From Przewalskia tangutica (Eukaryota; Streptophyta; Magnoliopsida; Solanales; Solanaceae): DNA of 64,000 nucleotides. Location of the stretch: positions 86,861,676 to 86,925,675 of the forward strand of contig CM056728.1 in the NCBI GenBank assembly GCA_029844215.1. Reading direction: 5' to 3'. Of the stretch, positions 11,016-21,550 are shown piece after piece. The position numbers and the translations under genes are program-made. Within the stretch, counting starts at the first letter, position 1, and every line of letters starts with the position of its first letter. A model generated the notes under the pieces. The model saw only the letters and a program-made list of their open reading frames with translations. It was not told where the DNA came from and ran no database searches.

Positions 11016-12686
11016 GCGCATTAGATCATCGCGGGCGAGTGGCGGCTTTGATCATGTGGCGGTCAGACAGATCTCATGATACGCTTTATGACCTTGTTGG
11101 TGCGTGGGTTTTAGTAGTCGGCTATGCCTTCGCATTTACCCCACCGTGCGGTTTTATTATGACACAGTGGGACACGGTGTTCATGTGTATTCCTTAGTGC
11201 TTTTATATCATAGGCTGCAGCGGTGAGGAAGGTATTCCACGGGCATGATTGATGTTGTGGGCGTGAGACCCATAGTTGTATTTGAGTGATGACTTTGAGG
11301 GCGTGAGTCCCTGACTTGACATGACTGCTTATTTATTGTGAACTGTAGTTTGGTTATCATACATGTCTCCTGCTTTATATAGACTACTATGATTTCATTT
11401 ACAGTATTTTCAGTTTCGCATACTTGGTACCTGTTGTACTGACCTCCTTCGGGGGGCTGCGTTCATGCCGCAGGTAGAGGTACACCAGTGTTGATCCTCG
11501 CTCATAGGGTCACAGTTCAGCGTTTGAGAAACTCCGTTTCTCCGGAGGCTTATCTTGGGTATAGTCCCCTGTCATTGTAGGTACTTACATTCAGGGGTAT
11601 GGCGGGGCCCTGTCCCGCCATTGTTGTCATATCATTCTTAGAAGTGCATGTAATCTTGTTGTGGGCAGAGTTTGTAAAAAAGGATGTAACTGTTCGGATT
11701 TAAGTTTTTTTATATATATATGCCGAAAGGCAACTTTTCTTCAGATAAACTGTGTCTCTTTTACATTGTTTCATGTTGTGTTTTATATTCCGCTGATTAC
11801 TCTGATGTATGTCTACTTGGGTGCCCGGGGTAAGGCACCAGTCACGGGCCCGGGTTCGGGTCGTGACAAAAGGAATATCAAATTCCTTTAAACACACGTG
11901 CGTCTACCGCACTATATATATTTCACAATAGTCATGCTAGAAAGGATAGGAAGAGGTTCACATACCTCGCGACGATTATCGACAATTAGCAAAATGCTCC
12001 AAAGTACTATAACCCTGCTAGCCTTTTCCACCCTTCAAGTAGAATACACTACTCGTAGTACTTCAACCTATAAGGGTCATAAAACGTCTATTAACTTCTA
12101 GATCTCTTCGTAGAACATTTCTAAGAACAAGGTTCCATATTCTACGGAAAATTCGCAAGACCTCCTCCCCGAAACCACATAAATAACTTCCACTATTTTA
12201 GGCCCGCTACCAAGCCAACAACTCAGAGGGGATTACACGTCTAACCGGATGTGTACAATTCTGCCCCATAATAATACTACAAGTCTACTGTAAATACAGT
12301 CCAATTCTTTTTAATCATCCTTCCAATATATCTTCTACTCAATTATTAATTACTAAAACATGTAATTTCCAATTACAATAGGGGGATAAAGATCATTACC
12401 TCGATAAGCCCAAAATTATCCAAGATTTATAAGTCGATCCTGAGCAACGTTTAGCTCCACTTCCTTACGCTCCAACCCGCTCCAAGCAACCCTTAGAAGT
12501 TTCTAAACAACTTCTCTTAACACTTCAACCAACTATGAAGATTTTTCCTAGGGTTTCATTTTGCGACTATTGGAATAAAGTAGTATTTTCCGGGCTCTTA
12601 GGATAAAGATAACTTGAAATACTACAAGGGATTTTTGGCTAAGGTATATGGGATTATAACAACACTTGAAGAATTCTACTCAAGGT

Positions 12687-12704
12687 GGGGGGGGGGGGGG
12701 GGGG
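12687..12704. repeat. 18-G homopolymer
   Basis: Run of 18 G in N1 between the end of the AT-rich leader and the TATA region. The equivalent place in R holds 12 C (52493-52504). Exact length may be unreliable in any assembly. Confidence 0.8.
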
Positions 12705-12792
12705 TGTTGGACGAGAACGCACAAAGGGGGAGGGAGAATTTTTGCCTTGGAAACTCTTAAGTGGATGAAGAATAAGTCTTGCACACAAGGGG

Positions 12793-12800
12793 TATTTATA
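12793..12800 (-). promoter_or_regulatory. TATA box of N1
   Basis: Minus-strand TATAAATA, about 180 bp downstream (in the sense of N1) of the G-box palindrome GACACGTGTC at 12981-12990. Confidence 0.65.
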
Positions 12801-13322
12801 GGGAAATCAATGGCCAAGATCTAGGCAAGTGTGTGGTGTAGATTGGGGACATGTGGGTGTGGATTCTACCAACCACATGTCCACCACAAAATTTGGACAA
12901 GTGGCTAGCCACTTGTCCACTACTAACAGATCGAGGACATGTGTCCTTCACCAATTCGGCCAACATGGCCACATGGGGGTGACACGTGTCGCCCCCTACT
13001 CGTCCAAAATATTTCGTCTTCCGAAAATATCCGTAATGCCAAAAATCCAAAAATAACGTGGGCCCCACAAAACCGTAAATTCTCCCGTGGGCCCTACGTG
13101 ACCAATTTCAGAAATAAAATTCCATAAATCTCAAATATTCCAAAAAGTCCGAATACCGAATCTGGGAATCCAATTCTCATTAACGAACCTTTTTCCTTCA
13201 CAAAATCCGGAAACTTTTCCGTCGAAAAAAATCACATCTTTCTCCCTTTCCAATTTTACTGTCGTATTCTCGTACGAACGTCCTCATATACATACTCTGG
13301 AACTACGGGGTGTAACACAAAG

Positions 13323-14306
13323 TAAGGAACTTGATTTCTAAAAGAAAAGAGACTTGAGGAATTGAAGTGTTTTTCTGGTTTAAAAAGAAGGCATGATATT
13401 GTCTTGGTTTATTTAAAAAGAAGGTATGGAAATTGTTTTGGTTTACTTAAAATGATAGTTACTCTATTTTGATACTACGGGTATCGTGTGACCTTCGTAA
13501 AAGAAATGGATATTTTTGAAGGAATTAAAGTACGTAGTACCTTGGGGTTAAAACCCAGATTTTTGGCATAAAATGAAAGTCTATGAGCACGTTGAACTTG
13601 CCTATGCTTATTGTGATAGCCTTTGTTGTGCAAGTGTTTGATTTTGTGCTACCGAGTCTCTCTATGGAGGGCCGGCTATCTGGTTGATTGATGGACATAC
13701 TGACACGTTGGGTGGCCCACAGGTATGCTTCCACTATATCGATCCTTTTGGACATACTGACACGATGGGTGGCCCACGGGTATGCTTCCACTATAAGTGT
13801 TATCTTGTTATTTCCTTTTGGACATACTGACACGATGGGTGGCCCACGGGTATGCTTCCACTAGGAGTGTTCTCTTGTTATTTTCTTTGGACATACTGAC
13901 ACGATGGGTGGCCCACGAGTATGCTTCCACTATGAGTGTTATCTTGTTATTTCCTTTGGACATACTGACACGTTGGGTGGCCCACGGGTATGCTTCCACT
14001 AGGAGTGTTATCTTGTTATTTGCTTTGGACATACTGACACGTTGGGTGGCCCACGGGTATGCTTCCATTATGGGTGTTGTTTTACATCATGTACTGCCGG
14101 CAGTGAGGAAGGAATTCCACGGGCATGATTGATATTATGGGCGTGAGACCCATGGTTATATTTGAGTGATGACTTTGAGGGCGTGAGTCCCTGACTTGAC
14201 ATGACTGCTTACATATTGTGTACTGTAGTTTGGTTATCATATATGTCTCCTGTTTTATATAATCGTTATGATTTCATTCTGATATTTTCGTTTCACATAC
14301 TTGGTA
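13323..14306 (+). mobile_element. LTR fragment P, right part
   Basis: Continuation of P after N1: 'taaggaacttgatttctaaaag' joins to 'aaattccaaag' at 6661 exactly as in the inverted intact copy at 3590-3660. It includes the six-unit 69-bp array and the 'gtgagacccat' phrase. It stops at CATACTTGGTA, where typical LTRs continue CCTGTTGTACTGACC, and is fused to a primer-site remnant of element Z. Confidence 0.88.
13693..14071 (+). repeat. 69-bp tandem array in P
   Basis: Six units start at 13693, 13750, 13820, 13889, 13958 and 14027 (spacing 57, 70, 69, 69, 69). Cores begin GGACATACTGACACG and end GGTATGCTTCC. Order and spacing mirror the Q array (2731-3112), showing common descent rather than independent expansion. 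Confidence 0.95.
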
Positions 14307-14315
14307 CTGATACCA
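14307..14315 (-). other. Primer-site remnant next to LTR Z
   Basis: CTGATACCA, the complement of TGGTATCAG, sits just before TGTCACGACC (14320). Nine of the twelve PBS bases remain; beyond them the sequence is P. So the Z LTR has a PBS stub on this side and a polypurine tract on the other (49925-49939). Confidence 0.75.
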
Positions 14316-14319
14316 CTTT

Positions 14320-15676
14320 TGTCACGACCGACCAGCCGGGCGCGGTGCCTACAGGCACCCTTCCGTATACATCGAGAGAATAGCAATGAACATACAATCG
14401 ATAAAATGCTTAAACATAAAATAACAACAGGCTAGCCGATAAGGCCACCTTCCGTAAACTGTACAAATAAAAGCAGACATTTTTTTCTTTACAACCCAAA
14501 CCACAATGTGACTACGCACTTAAGAATAACAACTCAAGGCGGATGGGCCCGCCATACCCCTGAATGTACAACAACCGACAATACCAGGGATAAGCCTCCG
14601 GAATAAAGGAGCTTCTCAACAGCTGAACAGTGATCCTAAGAGCGAGGATCAAGAACTCTACTGCGGTATGAACGCAGAAGGAGGTCGATAACATGTACCA
14701 AATATGTGGGAAATGCGTAATGAAATCATAAGTCTATAATAAAACTGGAGACAGGTATGGTAACTCAATTAACAGTACACAGTGCCTTACTAACAATGAG
14801 AGTAATCAAAAGTATACTTACAACATAAAAAATAGAAGCTCGCGATCAAAGCAGGACCACCCGCCCGCAGTATCATTAAGCAATCCTACTCCTGGGACTA
14901 TTTCACCCGCATAGGTCGTGTGGACCCGCATGAGGTATTCCTCGCATAGGTTGTACCGCGCATGAGACTATTTCACCCGCATAAGCCCATAAGGACTCGC
15001 ATGAGGTATTCCTCGCATCATGGGTAGCAAATCCACGGAACAGGTGGTATAACGATCTTGGGGATTTACCCCTCATTTATACTCTTACCCTGAAGCAGGT
15101 GGTATAACGATCTTGGGGGTTTACCCCTCATTTATACTCTTACCCTGGAGAAGGTGGTATAACGTCTTGGGGGTTTACCCCTCATTTATACTCTTACCCT
15201 ATCTCAACCGGCCATCATACATAACATAAGCCTTACCGGCTTATTATACATAACGTAAGCACTACCGGCTTATCATACAATAAATAAGCAAGTTAAGAAA
15301 TCCCCCTAACTTCTTATTAGCCTTATTCATATACACTCTCATTTTAGTTTACTTAAGGCACTAACGTGTCATTATAAATCCGGGAGTTTAACCCAAAGTA
15401 CTACGTACTTCTATTCTTTTAAAATGACTCATTTTCATATAAAACTTCCAAGATACTAATAACCGTAGTATCAAGTCATAACTACATTTTAAGACAAGTC
15501 ACAACACCTTTTTAGAAAAATACATTTTCGGGCTTCTAAATCAAGTGACTTCTTTCTTTTAAAACCTTAAGCAATTGATGCCTTTAAATCAATTTGCCTT
15601 TCGTTATTTCAAGTCATTTAACATACTTAAATTACTTAGAGTAAACCACTCTTTTTAACTTTCCATAAAGCTATTA
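14320..15676 (-). mobile_element. LTR Z, left part (U5 side)
   Basis: Minus-strand LTR starting TGTCACGACC. It contains GC-rich repeats (14925-15035), a three-unit 55-bp repeat and an AT-rich middle. It is interrupted by compound element Y at 15682 and resumes at 48267, ending GGGGTGTAACA at 49924; both halves together give about 3.0 kb. It is more diverged from the other LTRs than they are from each other, so it is an older host copy. Confidence 0.85.
15041..15202. repeat. 55-bp tandem repeat (3 units) in Z
   Basis: Units start at 15041, 15096 and 15150. Each reads GGTGGTATAACG...CTTGGGG, then TTTACCCCTCATTTATACTC and TTACCCT. I see no such triplication in the other LTRs of the window. The units are nearly identical, so the expansion is recent. 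Confidence 0.95.
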
Positions 15677-15681
15677 TAACC
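15677..15681. repeat. TSD TAACC, left copy (compound Y)
   Basis: TAACC here and at 48262-48266 bracket the 32.6-kb compound Y. Removing Y and one copy joins the two halves of LTR Z into a phrase of the usual form (CCATAAAGCTATTATAACC then AACTTCCCATAAAG). Confidence 0.92.
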
Positions 15682-16087
15682 TGTTATACACCGTATTTTC
15701 AGAGTATGTACGTGAGGACGTACGCAGAAAAGTTTAAGCCTTAAAGTTAGGCAAGGTTCGAATTTTGTTCACAACCCCCGATTAGAGTCGTTTTTCGACG
15801 AAACGTCTTCCAAAGCTTGCGTAGGGAAAATTCCGGCTATGTCATTTATTATTTTTGCGGATTTTTCTGAGAGACGAAATATTTTGGACCAACGGGAGGG
15901 TGACACTTGTCACCCTCAAGTGGGCGTGCTAGTGGCCGTTTGGCTTGCACGATTTGGCCTTGTTTTGTGCCTTGTTTTGTGCCTTGTTTTGTGGAGTAGG
16001 GGTAGGGGGGCACTTGGGCAAATCTTGGCCCTCCACTTGCCCCCCCACATGGCTTGATCTTGGCCATTGGTTGGCCTTTGCTTGACC

Positions 16088-16095
16088 TATAAATA
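16088..16095 (+). promoter_or_regulatory. TATA box of Y LTR1
   Basis: TATAAATA followed by a C run and GAAGACTTCTTCATCCATTC. Identical context in LTR2 (30365-30372) and LTR3 (35726-35733). About 190 bp upstream lies GTGACACTTGTCAC, a version of the G-box palindrome whose CACGTG core is changed. Confidence 0.75.
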
Positions 16096-16559
16096 CCCCC
16101 CCTTTGAAGACTTCTTCATCCATTCCATAACTCTCCAAGTCTTGAAAGCCCCTCCCCCTTTTCGTGAGGCCTTTGGCCGAGAGCACCCCTCCCCTTTGTG
16201 AGGCCCTTGGCCGAGGGGTACGCCCCCCCTCCTAGTGGCCTTGGCCGAGGGGTACCCCCCCCTCTTGTGAGTTGTTCTCATAATACACCCCCTCTCTTGG
16301 TAGAAATACTCTCCAAGTATTGTTACTATACCAAAATACCTTAGCCTTATACCTTGTAGTATTCCAAAGTTATCTCTATACGTAGAGCCCGGAAATACTA
16401 CCTTATGTCCTTTTAGTCTCAAACCGAAACCCTAAAGAAAAATCTTCATAGCCGGTTGAAGGATTAAGAAGAAGTTGCGTAGAACTTCTAAGGGTTGTTT
16501 GGAGCGGGTTGGAGCGCCCAGAGTAGGAGCTAAGCGTTGCTCAGGATCGACGGGTATGC

Positions 16560-16870
16560 GACCATGATGAGGGTTCGTTTCCCTGTTGATAGTGTTATTC
16601 CATGGACTAGCTCTCCATGAGGTTGTACTGATCGGCCTTGGTATCTGGTGGTCGGCTTTCGTACTTGCCCCGTCTCGTGGCTGATTCGGCCTTGGTACCT
16701 GGTAGTTAGCCCTCGCACTTGCCCCGTTCAGTGTAGTGACGAAGTCTCGTGACACGACGCGGTACACAGTAGTTAGCCCTCGTGATTGCCTCGTCGCCAC
16801 GTGACACGGCCTTGGTATCGGTAGTCGGCTTTCGTGCTTGCCGTGTCGACCGTGGTTTGGTTGTATAGTA
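16560..16870 (+). repeat. 54-bp-class tandem repeat in Y LTR1
   Basis: Four or so imperfect units marked by 'ggccttggta' and 'gtcggctttcgt'/'gttagccctcg' (near 16634, 16688, 16757 and 16808), each ending in 'cttgccccgt' or similar. Related units occur in LTR3 (37610-37830), and a comparable inverted array occurs in T (61565-61690). Confidence 0.8.
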
Positions 16871-17572
16871 TTGTTAGTACGGCTTTGGCATCGAGATAGG
16901 ACTTGGTGTTCATATGTACTCGTGTTATTATATCATAATCGCCGTGATTAGGAAGGTATTCCACGCATGATTGATATTGCGGGCGTGAGACCCATAGTTA
17001 TATTTGAGTGATGACTCGAGGCGTGAGTCACGACTTACATATTCGCTATTTATTGTGAGCGTAGTTTGGTTATCATACATGTCTCGCTTTATATAGACTG
17101 CTATGATTTCATTTACGATATTTTCGATTCACATACTTGGTACTGTTATCGACCTCGCCCGGGGCTGCGTTCATGCCGCAGGTAGAGATACACCAGTGTT
17201 GATCCTCGCTCTTAGGATCACAGTTCAGTGTTGGGAAGCTCCGTTTCTCCGGAGGCTTATCTTTGGTATGTTACCCTGAGTTGTAGGTTCTTGTACTTTC
17301 AGGGGTATGGCGGGGCCCTGTCCCGTCATGTTGTATAAAAACTCTTAGAGGTCTGTAGTACTGTTGTGGGCAGGGTTTGTAAAAAGGATTAAGTTGTTCG
17401 GTTTGAAAAATTTATATATATTGGAAGGTAACCGTTTGGTTGACCTGTTTTATTATCTTATCTCTTGTTCATGGTTAAGTTTGTATTTTCGCTGATTTTC
17501 TCTGATGTTGTATCACTAGGGTGCCCGGGGTAAGGCACCAGTCACGGGCCCGGGATCGGGTCGTAGCAAAAG

Positions 17573-17584
17573 TGGTATCAGAGC
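17573..17584 (+). other. Primer-binding site, Y internal 1
   Basis: TGGTATCAGAGC, complementary to the 3' end of plant initiator tRNA-Met, four bases after the LTR1 terminus. It would prime minus-strand DNA synthesis. Intact. Confidence 0.9.
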
Positions 17585-17774
17585 AGTTAATCCTCGGAAA
17601 GTGTCTACAGACCGTATCTAGTAGAGTCTTGATTATCGGTGGGTTGTGCACCACACCAATAATCAGGAGGCTATAGGATATTTAGGATTGGTTTCCATTC
17701 TTCTCACTCTGAGATCGTGCTTAGAGCTGTGTTATAAGTTGGACCCCTCTAACATATTTCTTTCCCTTACCGTT

Positions 17775-18720
17775 ATGCCTCGGCGTAAAACCGGCCCAGG
17801 AGGCAAAGCGTAGGAGGCTGCGAGTAGAAATCTGAGAGGGTTACGAGGGCACAGGCCCAATCATCACCTAGGGTGGTGTTTCATTCGGGGAGTTCTGCGA
17901 CGTCGCCAGCCCCAGCAGAGTTTAGCACAGCGGCAGCAGTTCCTACTGCGGCCATGATAGTTGAACCTTCAGTTCCACGACCGGGAACAGAGAATATAGA
18001 TTGCAAAGAGGCGACCCTGTTACTAGCTAAAGGATGTAGCTACCAGAGAGTTTATGATGTATCGATTTATCACGGGTCTTGACGACTATCTAAGAGAGGG
18101 TAGTGCAAGAGTAATTCTTCAGTTAGGCTTGAGCATGGCCTGTGTACGGGCTTATGCGCATCAGGCCAAGAAACGTAGAGATCGACGGGTTAACCAAGGA
18201 TGCGAGAGAGGGCGAATAAGCAAGGTCCTTTGGTAACTTTCGAGGCGAATCGCCTCACCAGCAGATTAGATATGCACATCCACCAGTGCAGAGTGGTCCT
18301 CCACAGGGTTCAGGACGTTCGAGGTATGCCGGAATTGGTCAGAGCTCCAGGGCTTCTGATCTACAGCTATACGTATGTTCTAGCCAGCCGGGTTCAGTTT
18401 TCCTCAGTGTTCACAGTGTGGCAGACGTCATCCCGGGGAATGTCGTCTTTTGTTGGTACTTGTTTTACCGGCGGCCGTCAGGGCCATGTGTCGAAAGGAT
18501 GTCCTAGTAGGAAGGATGCAAGTAGGAGGACTCAGCCTACCAGATCAGTTGCGGATTCAGTGGTTCGGAGAGGAAGGGGTGCTAGCCCGAGGAGGCCACC
18601 CCCACCTCGATGTGGCCGTTGTGGTAAGTGTCATTGTGGAGAGTGTCATACTTCTTCGACAGCTTGTTTTGCTTGCGCCCAGCAGGGCAGGACTGATTGG
18701 AACGACAGAGGGGAGTGAAG
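17775..18720 (+). pseudogene. Y internal 1: gag remnant
   Basis: Starts at an ATG reading MPRRKTG, near the position of the R (55279) and S (59202) gag starts. Recognisable pieces are HSGSSATSPAPAEF, VPRPGTENIDCKE, RFITGLDDYLREG (equivalent to RYVTGLDDYLAEG in S) and a zinc-knuckle region near 18610-18690 (CGRCGKCHCGECH). Much of the capsid core (RDFLSC...DPQEFI) is deleted. The frame is broken several times. It would have encoded the particle protein only; protease and reverse transcriptase are absent from this internal region. Confidence 0.8.
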
Positions 18721-18749
18721 CAGTAGATACAGGTGTATCCTTAACCCTC

Positions 18750-19373
18750 TAGGGATTAGTGTGATAAGATGAGTATATCTTAAGTGTTATGTTCAGATAG
18801 CATTGTGTAAACTGTGGTTAGAAATCATGGTTAGTTAAAAAGGTAAGATTGGGGATAAGGGAAAGTGTGAGCCTTAAAGTTTTATACGTGGAGACCTTAG
18901 AGGTAAGGCCATCTCGAGTAAAAGATGTATTTTTATGTTTGACCCTTATCAGAGTGCATAGTGCACGTGAGATATATTTGTATAATAAGTCCCTGAGTAG
19001 TGTGAATGGAAGAGGGTAGTTGAGCTAAGAAGACCGCTAGGTTTTCGTGACTTGATTAGTGAGATTGTTCCGGATCAGGGAGCAAGTGTTTTGCGCGAAA
19101 GTGGGTCGGGTTGAGGCCATGCCGCGGGTCAACCCGCAGCCTGTTTGGGGGTGGGGTCAGTTCGGGGTGGTCCCGCCAGGTGGTAGGGTCACGAGGGCGT
19201 TAGGCCCAAGTTTAGTTAACCATCGTACGAGTTCGTAGATGCGTTCGACCAGTAGTCGGGCCGATGAGGTCAGTCCCTCTCGTCTTTTAGTCAGGACCGT
19301 TTACTCGGCAGAGGGTTATGCGAGATGTTATATCTGGAAAGTTGTGAGGCTGCACGGGGTGCCTGCTTTCACC
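18750..19373 (+). other. Y internal 1: conserved non-coding block
   Basis: Region between gag and the integrase remnant, with stops in all frames but shared with R (56690-57260), Y internal 2 (33960-34548) and, inverted, Q (1-480). Landmarks are GGTCGGGTTGAGGCC (19104-19118) and TCCCGCCAGGTGGTAGGGTC (19172-19191). It replaces protease and reverse transcriptase. No recognised function. Confidence 0.7.
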
Positions 19374-19517
19374 TTATGATAGGCAGTGGAGCCCGGTTTA
19401 CAACTGTTTCTTTGCTGGAGGTTTTACCAGGCAGGGTAGGAACTCAGGTGAGTCTTAGTATTGCATTCACCCTCGGGCCAGTGTATGGATTTCAGGGGTA
19501 GCTGTGAGGATTGTTGT
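19374..19517 (+). pseudogene. Y internal 1: integrase remnant, part 1
   Basis: The C-terminal half of the integrase core is recognisable in pieces, GTQVSLSIAFTLG near 19440 corresponding to the family's GTQVSLSTAFHPQ. The upstream catalytic part is absent. It is cut at 19517 by insertion of X and resumes at 29258; Y internal 2 shows the uninterrupted version at 34660-34740. Confidence 0.75.
19513..19517. repeat. TSD GTTGT, left copy (X)
   Basis: GTTGT precedes X. On the right X ends TATAACGATTTGTC where TATAACA plus GTTGTC is expected; the CAG formed at that junction is altered (CAG to CGAT) like many others in the window. The empty site at 34690-34700 reads GATTGTTGTCTCC. Confidence 0.7.
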
Positions 19518-20733
19518 TGTCACGACCCGTTCCGGGGCCCGTGACTGGTGCCTTACCGGGGCACCCAAGTAGCCATACATCAGAGTAACCAGCGGAAATA
19601 TAAAACAAGACAGGAAACATAGTAAAACAGAAACAGTTTATCTGATGAAAAGCTTGCCTTTCGGCATAATATATATAACTCAAGTTTTGCAGTTACATCC
19701 CAACTGTACAATAGTACTACAGACCTCTAAGGAAGTAAACAACTATGGCGGGACAGGGCCCCGCCATACCCTGACTGTACAAAACTATCTACAATACAGG
19801 GAGATCATACCCAAAAGTAGAGCCTCCGGAGAAGATGGAGCTCCTGACACCAACGCAAAGATCCTAAGGATGTGGATCTAGCACCTGCTTGCCCTTACCT
19901 GCGGCATGAACGCAGCCCCCCGAAGGAGGTCAGTACAACAGGTACCAAGTATGTGAAACTATAAAGTACTTAAATGAAATCAAGTATTTAAAACCTTTTC
20001 ACAAATACAATCAGTTCAATTGCACATAGTGCCACATCACAAACAATAACAGTAATAGGAAAACTGTAACAGGTCTAGTCTAGGCCGCGAATGATCGAAG
20101 CAAGGCCAATCGCCCATAGTATCATTCTGCGTGCCTAGTCCTGGACTTCCGCAGTCCGCATAGGTCACACACAGACCCGCATGAGGTATTCCTCGCATCG
20201 GGGGCAGCCAACCCCCGGCATCCGCCTAGGCTCCGCGGCCGCATAGCCTCAAAAGACCGCGTAGCCTCAGCCGGACCGCATGGAATCCCCGCGTCGGGCT
20301 AGGCGCCGGAATGATCAATCCTCGAGCATACCGCTGCTCGCATAGTCTCACAGACCGCGTAGGCCGTATAGACCCGCGTCAAGAGGCAAGCCCTCGGTAT
20401 AATAGTCGAGGGTAGGTGATACAATAACGATTACAACGGACTTACCGGTTAGCAACGTAAGCACGCAAGAATGACCCCTTTCACAAAGATTACAAGACAC
20501 TAACACAGTAGCATCATAATATGTCTACTTATCAAACAATCTTACTACACTTATGAAAATCAATACAAGGCTTTTATAAACAAACAAGTAAATAGTTCCT
20601 TTTATCCTTCTTAAGTTGTTATACCTAACTTCCCATAAAGCTAGTATAACTCTTAAGCTTTTGTTTAAAAAACCAAATATTTATCTTACATTAACAATGA
20701 TTCAGATACTCGCTTTGAAATGTTTTGATTCTT

Positions 20734-20818
20734 TATTATTCGAGCTTAAGCGTGAGGCATTCTGTAAGTATTATTCGAGCTTAAGCGTGAGGCATTCTTA
20801 GTAAGTATTATTCAGATA
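20734..20818 (-). repeat. 37-bp tandem units in X left LTR
   Basis: Two units of TTATTCGAGCTTAAGCGTGAG plus GCATTC...GTAAG. The right LTR has two (28023-28108), X2 left has five (39284-39474) and X2 right has three (46590-46694). Confidence 0.85.
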
Positions 20819-21542
20819 GCACGTATCGTCTGGTACTATATATATTGTAAAATATCATGCTTAGGAAGAATCACATACCTTCTCGTGAAAACCACGCCAA
20901 GTTGAATATGTCGCTGCAGAGTCACTATAATAGTCAGACATCTATCAAAGTCTAGACTACTCAAGGTCATTCTAAACAGAGGGTTCATAATCCTACGGAA
21001 AGTCGGGCAGCACAACCCTACCCGTGAGCTATATGAGTCATCGTGAAAACAGTCCTATGTGAGTACAGTTCAATTATTCTTCTTTTAAACCCTTCTACTG
21101 TGATAACAGTCCAATTCTATTCTTTAATACTCTTCTAAGTATTTATACTTATTCTTATACTTCTACAGTATATATTCTCTAATTATAAAAGAAGGGTAAG
21201 TTTATTTACCTCGGTAAGCCCAATAATATCCTAGAAAAAGTCGCGCCTGAGCAAGGTTTTGCTCCTAAGTTGTATGCTCCAAGGAAACCTTAGAAGTTCT
21301 TCACAACTTCTACTAAGTACTAAGGTATTTGGGCTAGGGTATTTTGGGCATTATAACAATACTAGAAGACAACTTTTCTACCAAGGGAGGGGGGTAGATT
21401 TCAGCTAGGCTAGGGGGGTGGGGTAGCCTCGGCCAAGCTTCTCAAGGGGGGGGTGTTGGACGAATTGCTTACAAAGGGAGAGGAGAGGATTTTTAGACTT
21501 GGAAAGCTTTTGTGGATGAAGAACTCTTCATCTCTAAGGGGG

Positions 21543-21550
21543 TATTTATA
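21543..21550 (-). promoter_or_regulatory. TATA box of X left LTR
   Basis: Minus-strand TATAAATA with a downstream C run and GATGAAGAGTTCTTCATCC. The equivalent in the right LTR (28852-28859) would drive X transcription; this one could fire outward into Y. Confidence 0.7.

Larger units (their letters stand above)
8378..11868 (+). mobile_element. Solo LTR N2 (plus, 3.49 kb)
   Basis: Plus-strand LTR from TATTATACCCCG (the canonical TG start has become TA) to GGGTCGTGACA (11868), flanked by AAAGG duplications and lacking any internal region, so a solo LTR. It contains three 23-bp units (8698-8755), a TATA box (8788-8795), a decayed G-box (GACATGTGTC near 8599-8608), the GTACGGTAGACG block near 9718-9729, GC-rich repeats (10770-11015) and the conserved U5 tail. 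It lies inside N1, so it is the youngest insertion of this three-layer nest. Confidence 0.93.
6662..13317 (-). mobile_element. Solo LTR N1 (minus), itself interrupted
   Basis: Single minus-strand LTR running from TGTCACGACC (6662) to GGGGTGTAACA (13317), flanked by CAAAG on both sides, with no internal region: a solo LTR left by LTR-LTR recombination. Without the inserted N2 and its duplicated target it is about 3.16 kb, close to R (3.19 kb), which is its nearest relative; the uninterrupted counterpart of the N2 target site is at 53330-53390. It carries the GC-rich 'cgcatgaggtattcctcgcat' repeats (7290-7530), a TATA box, an 18-G run (12687-12704), a G-box and paired GGGCCCAC sites. Confidence 0.93.
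15682..17568 (+). mobile_element. Y LTR1 (1.89 kb, internally deleted)
   Basis: Starts TGTTATACACCG and ends GGTCGTAGCA (normally GGTCGTGACA). It is nearly identical to LTR2 and LTR3 over the first ~860 bp, but at about 16551 it jumps from GCTCAGGATCGAC straight to GGGTATGCGACCATGATGAGG, text that LTR3 reaches only near 37552-37572. About 1.35 kb of AT-rich middle is thus missing. It holds a 13-bp CCTTGTTTTGTG triplet repeat (15957-15994), a TATA box, and a 54-bp-class tandem repeat (16560-16870). Confidence 0.9.

Noticed and set aside
18200..18752. Two overlapping frames of 172 and 100 residues as a captured host gene
   Set aside because: They align by position and motif (CGRCGKCHCGEC) with the gag nucleocapsid of R and S.
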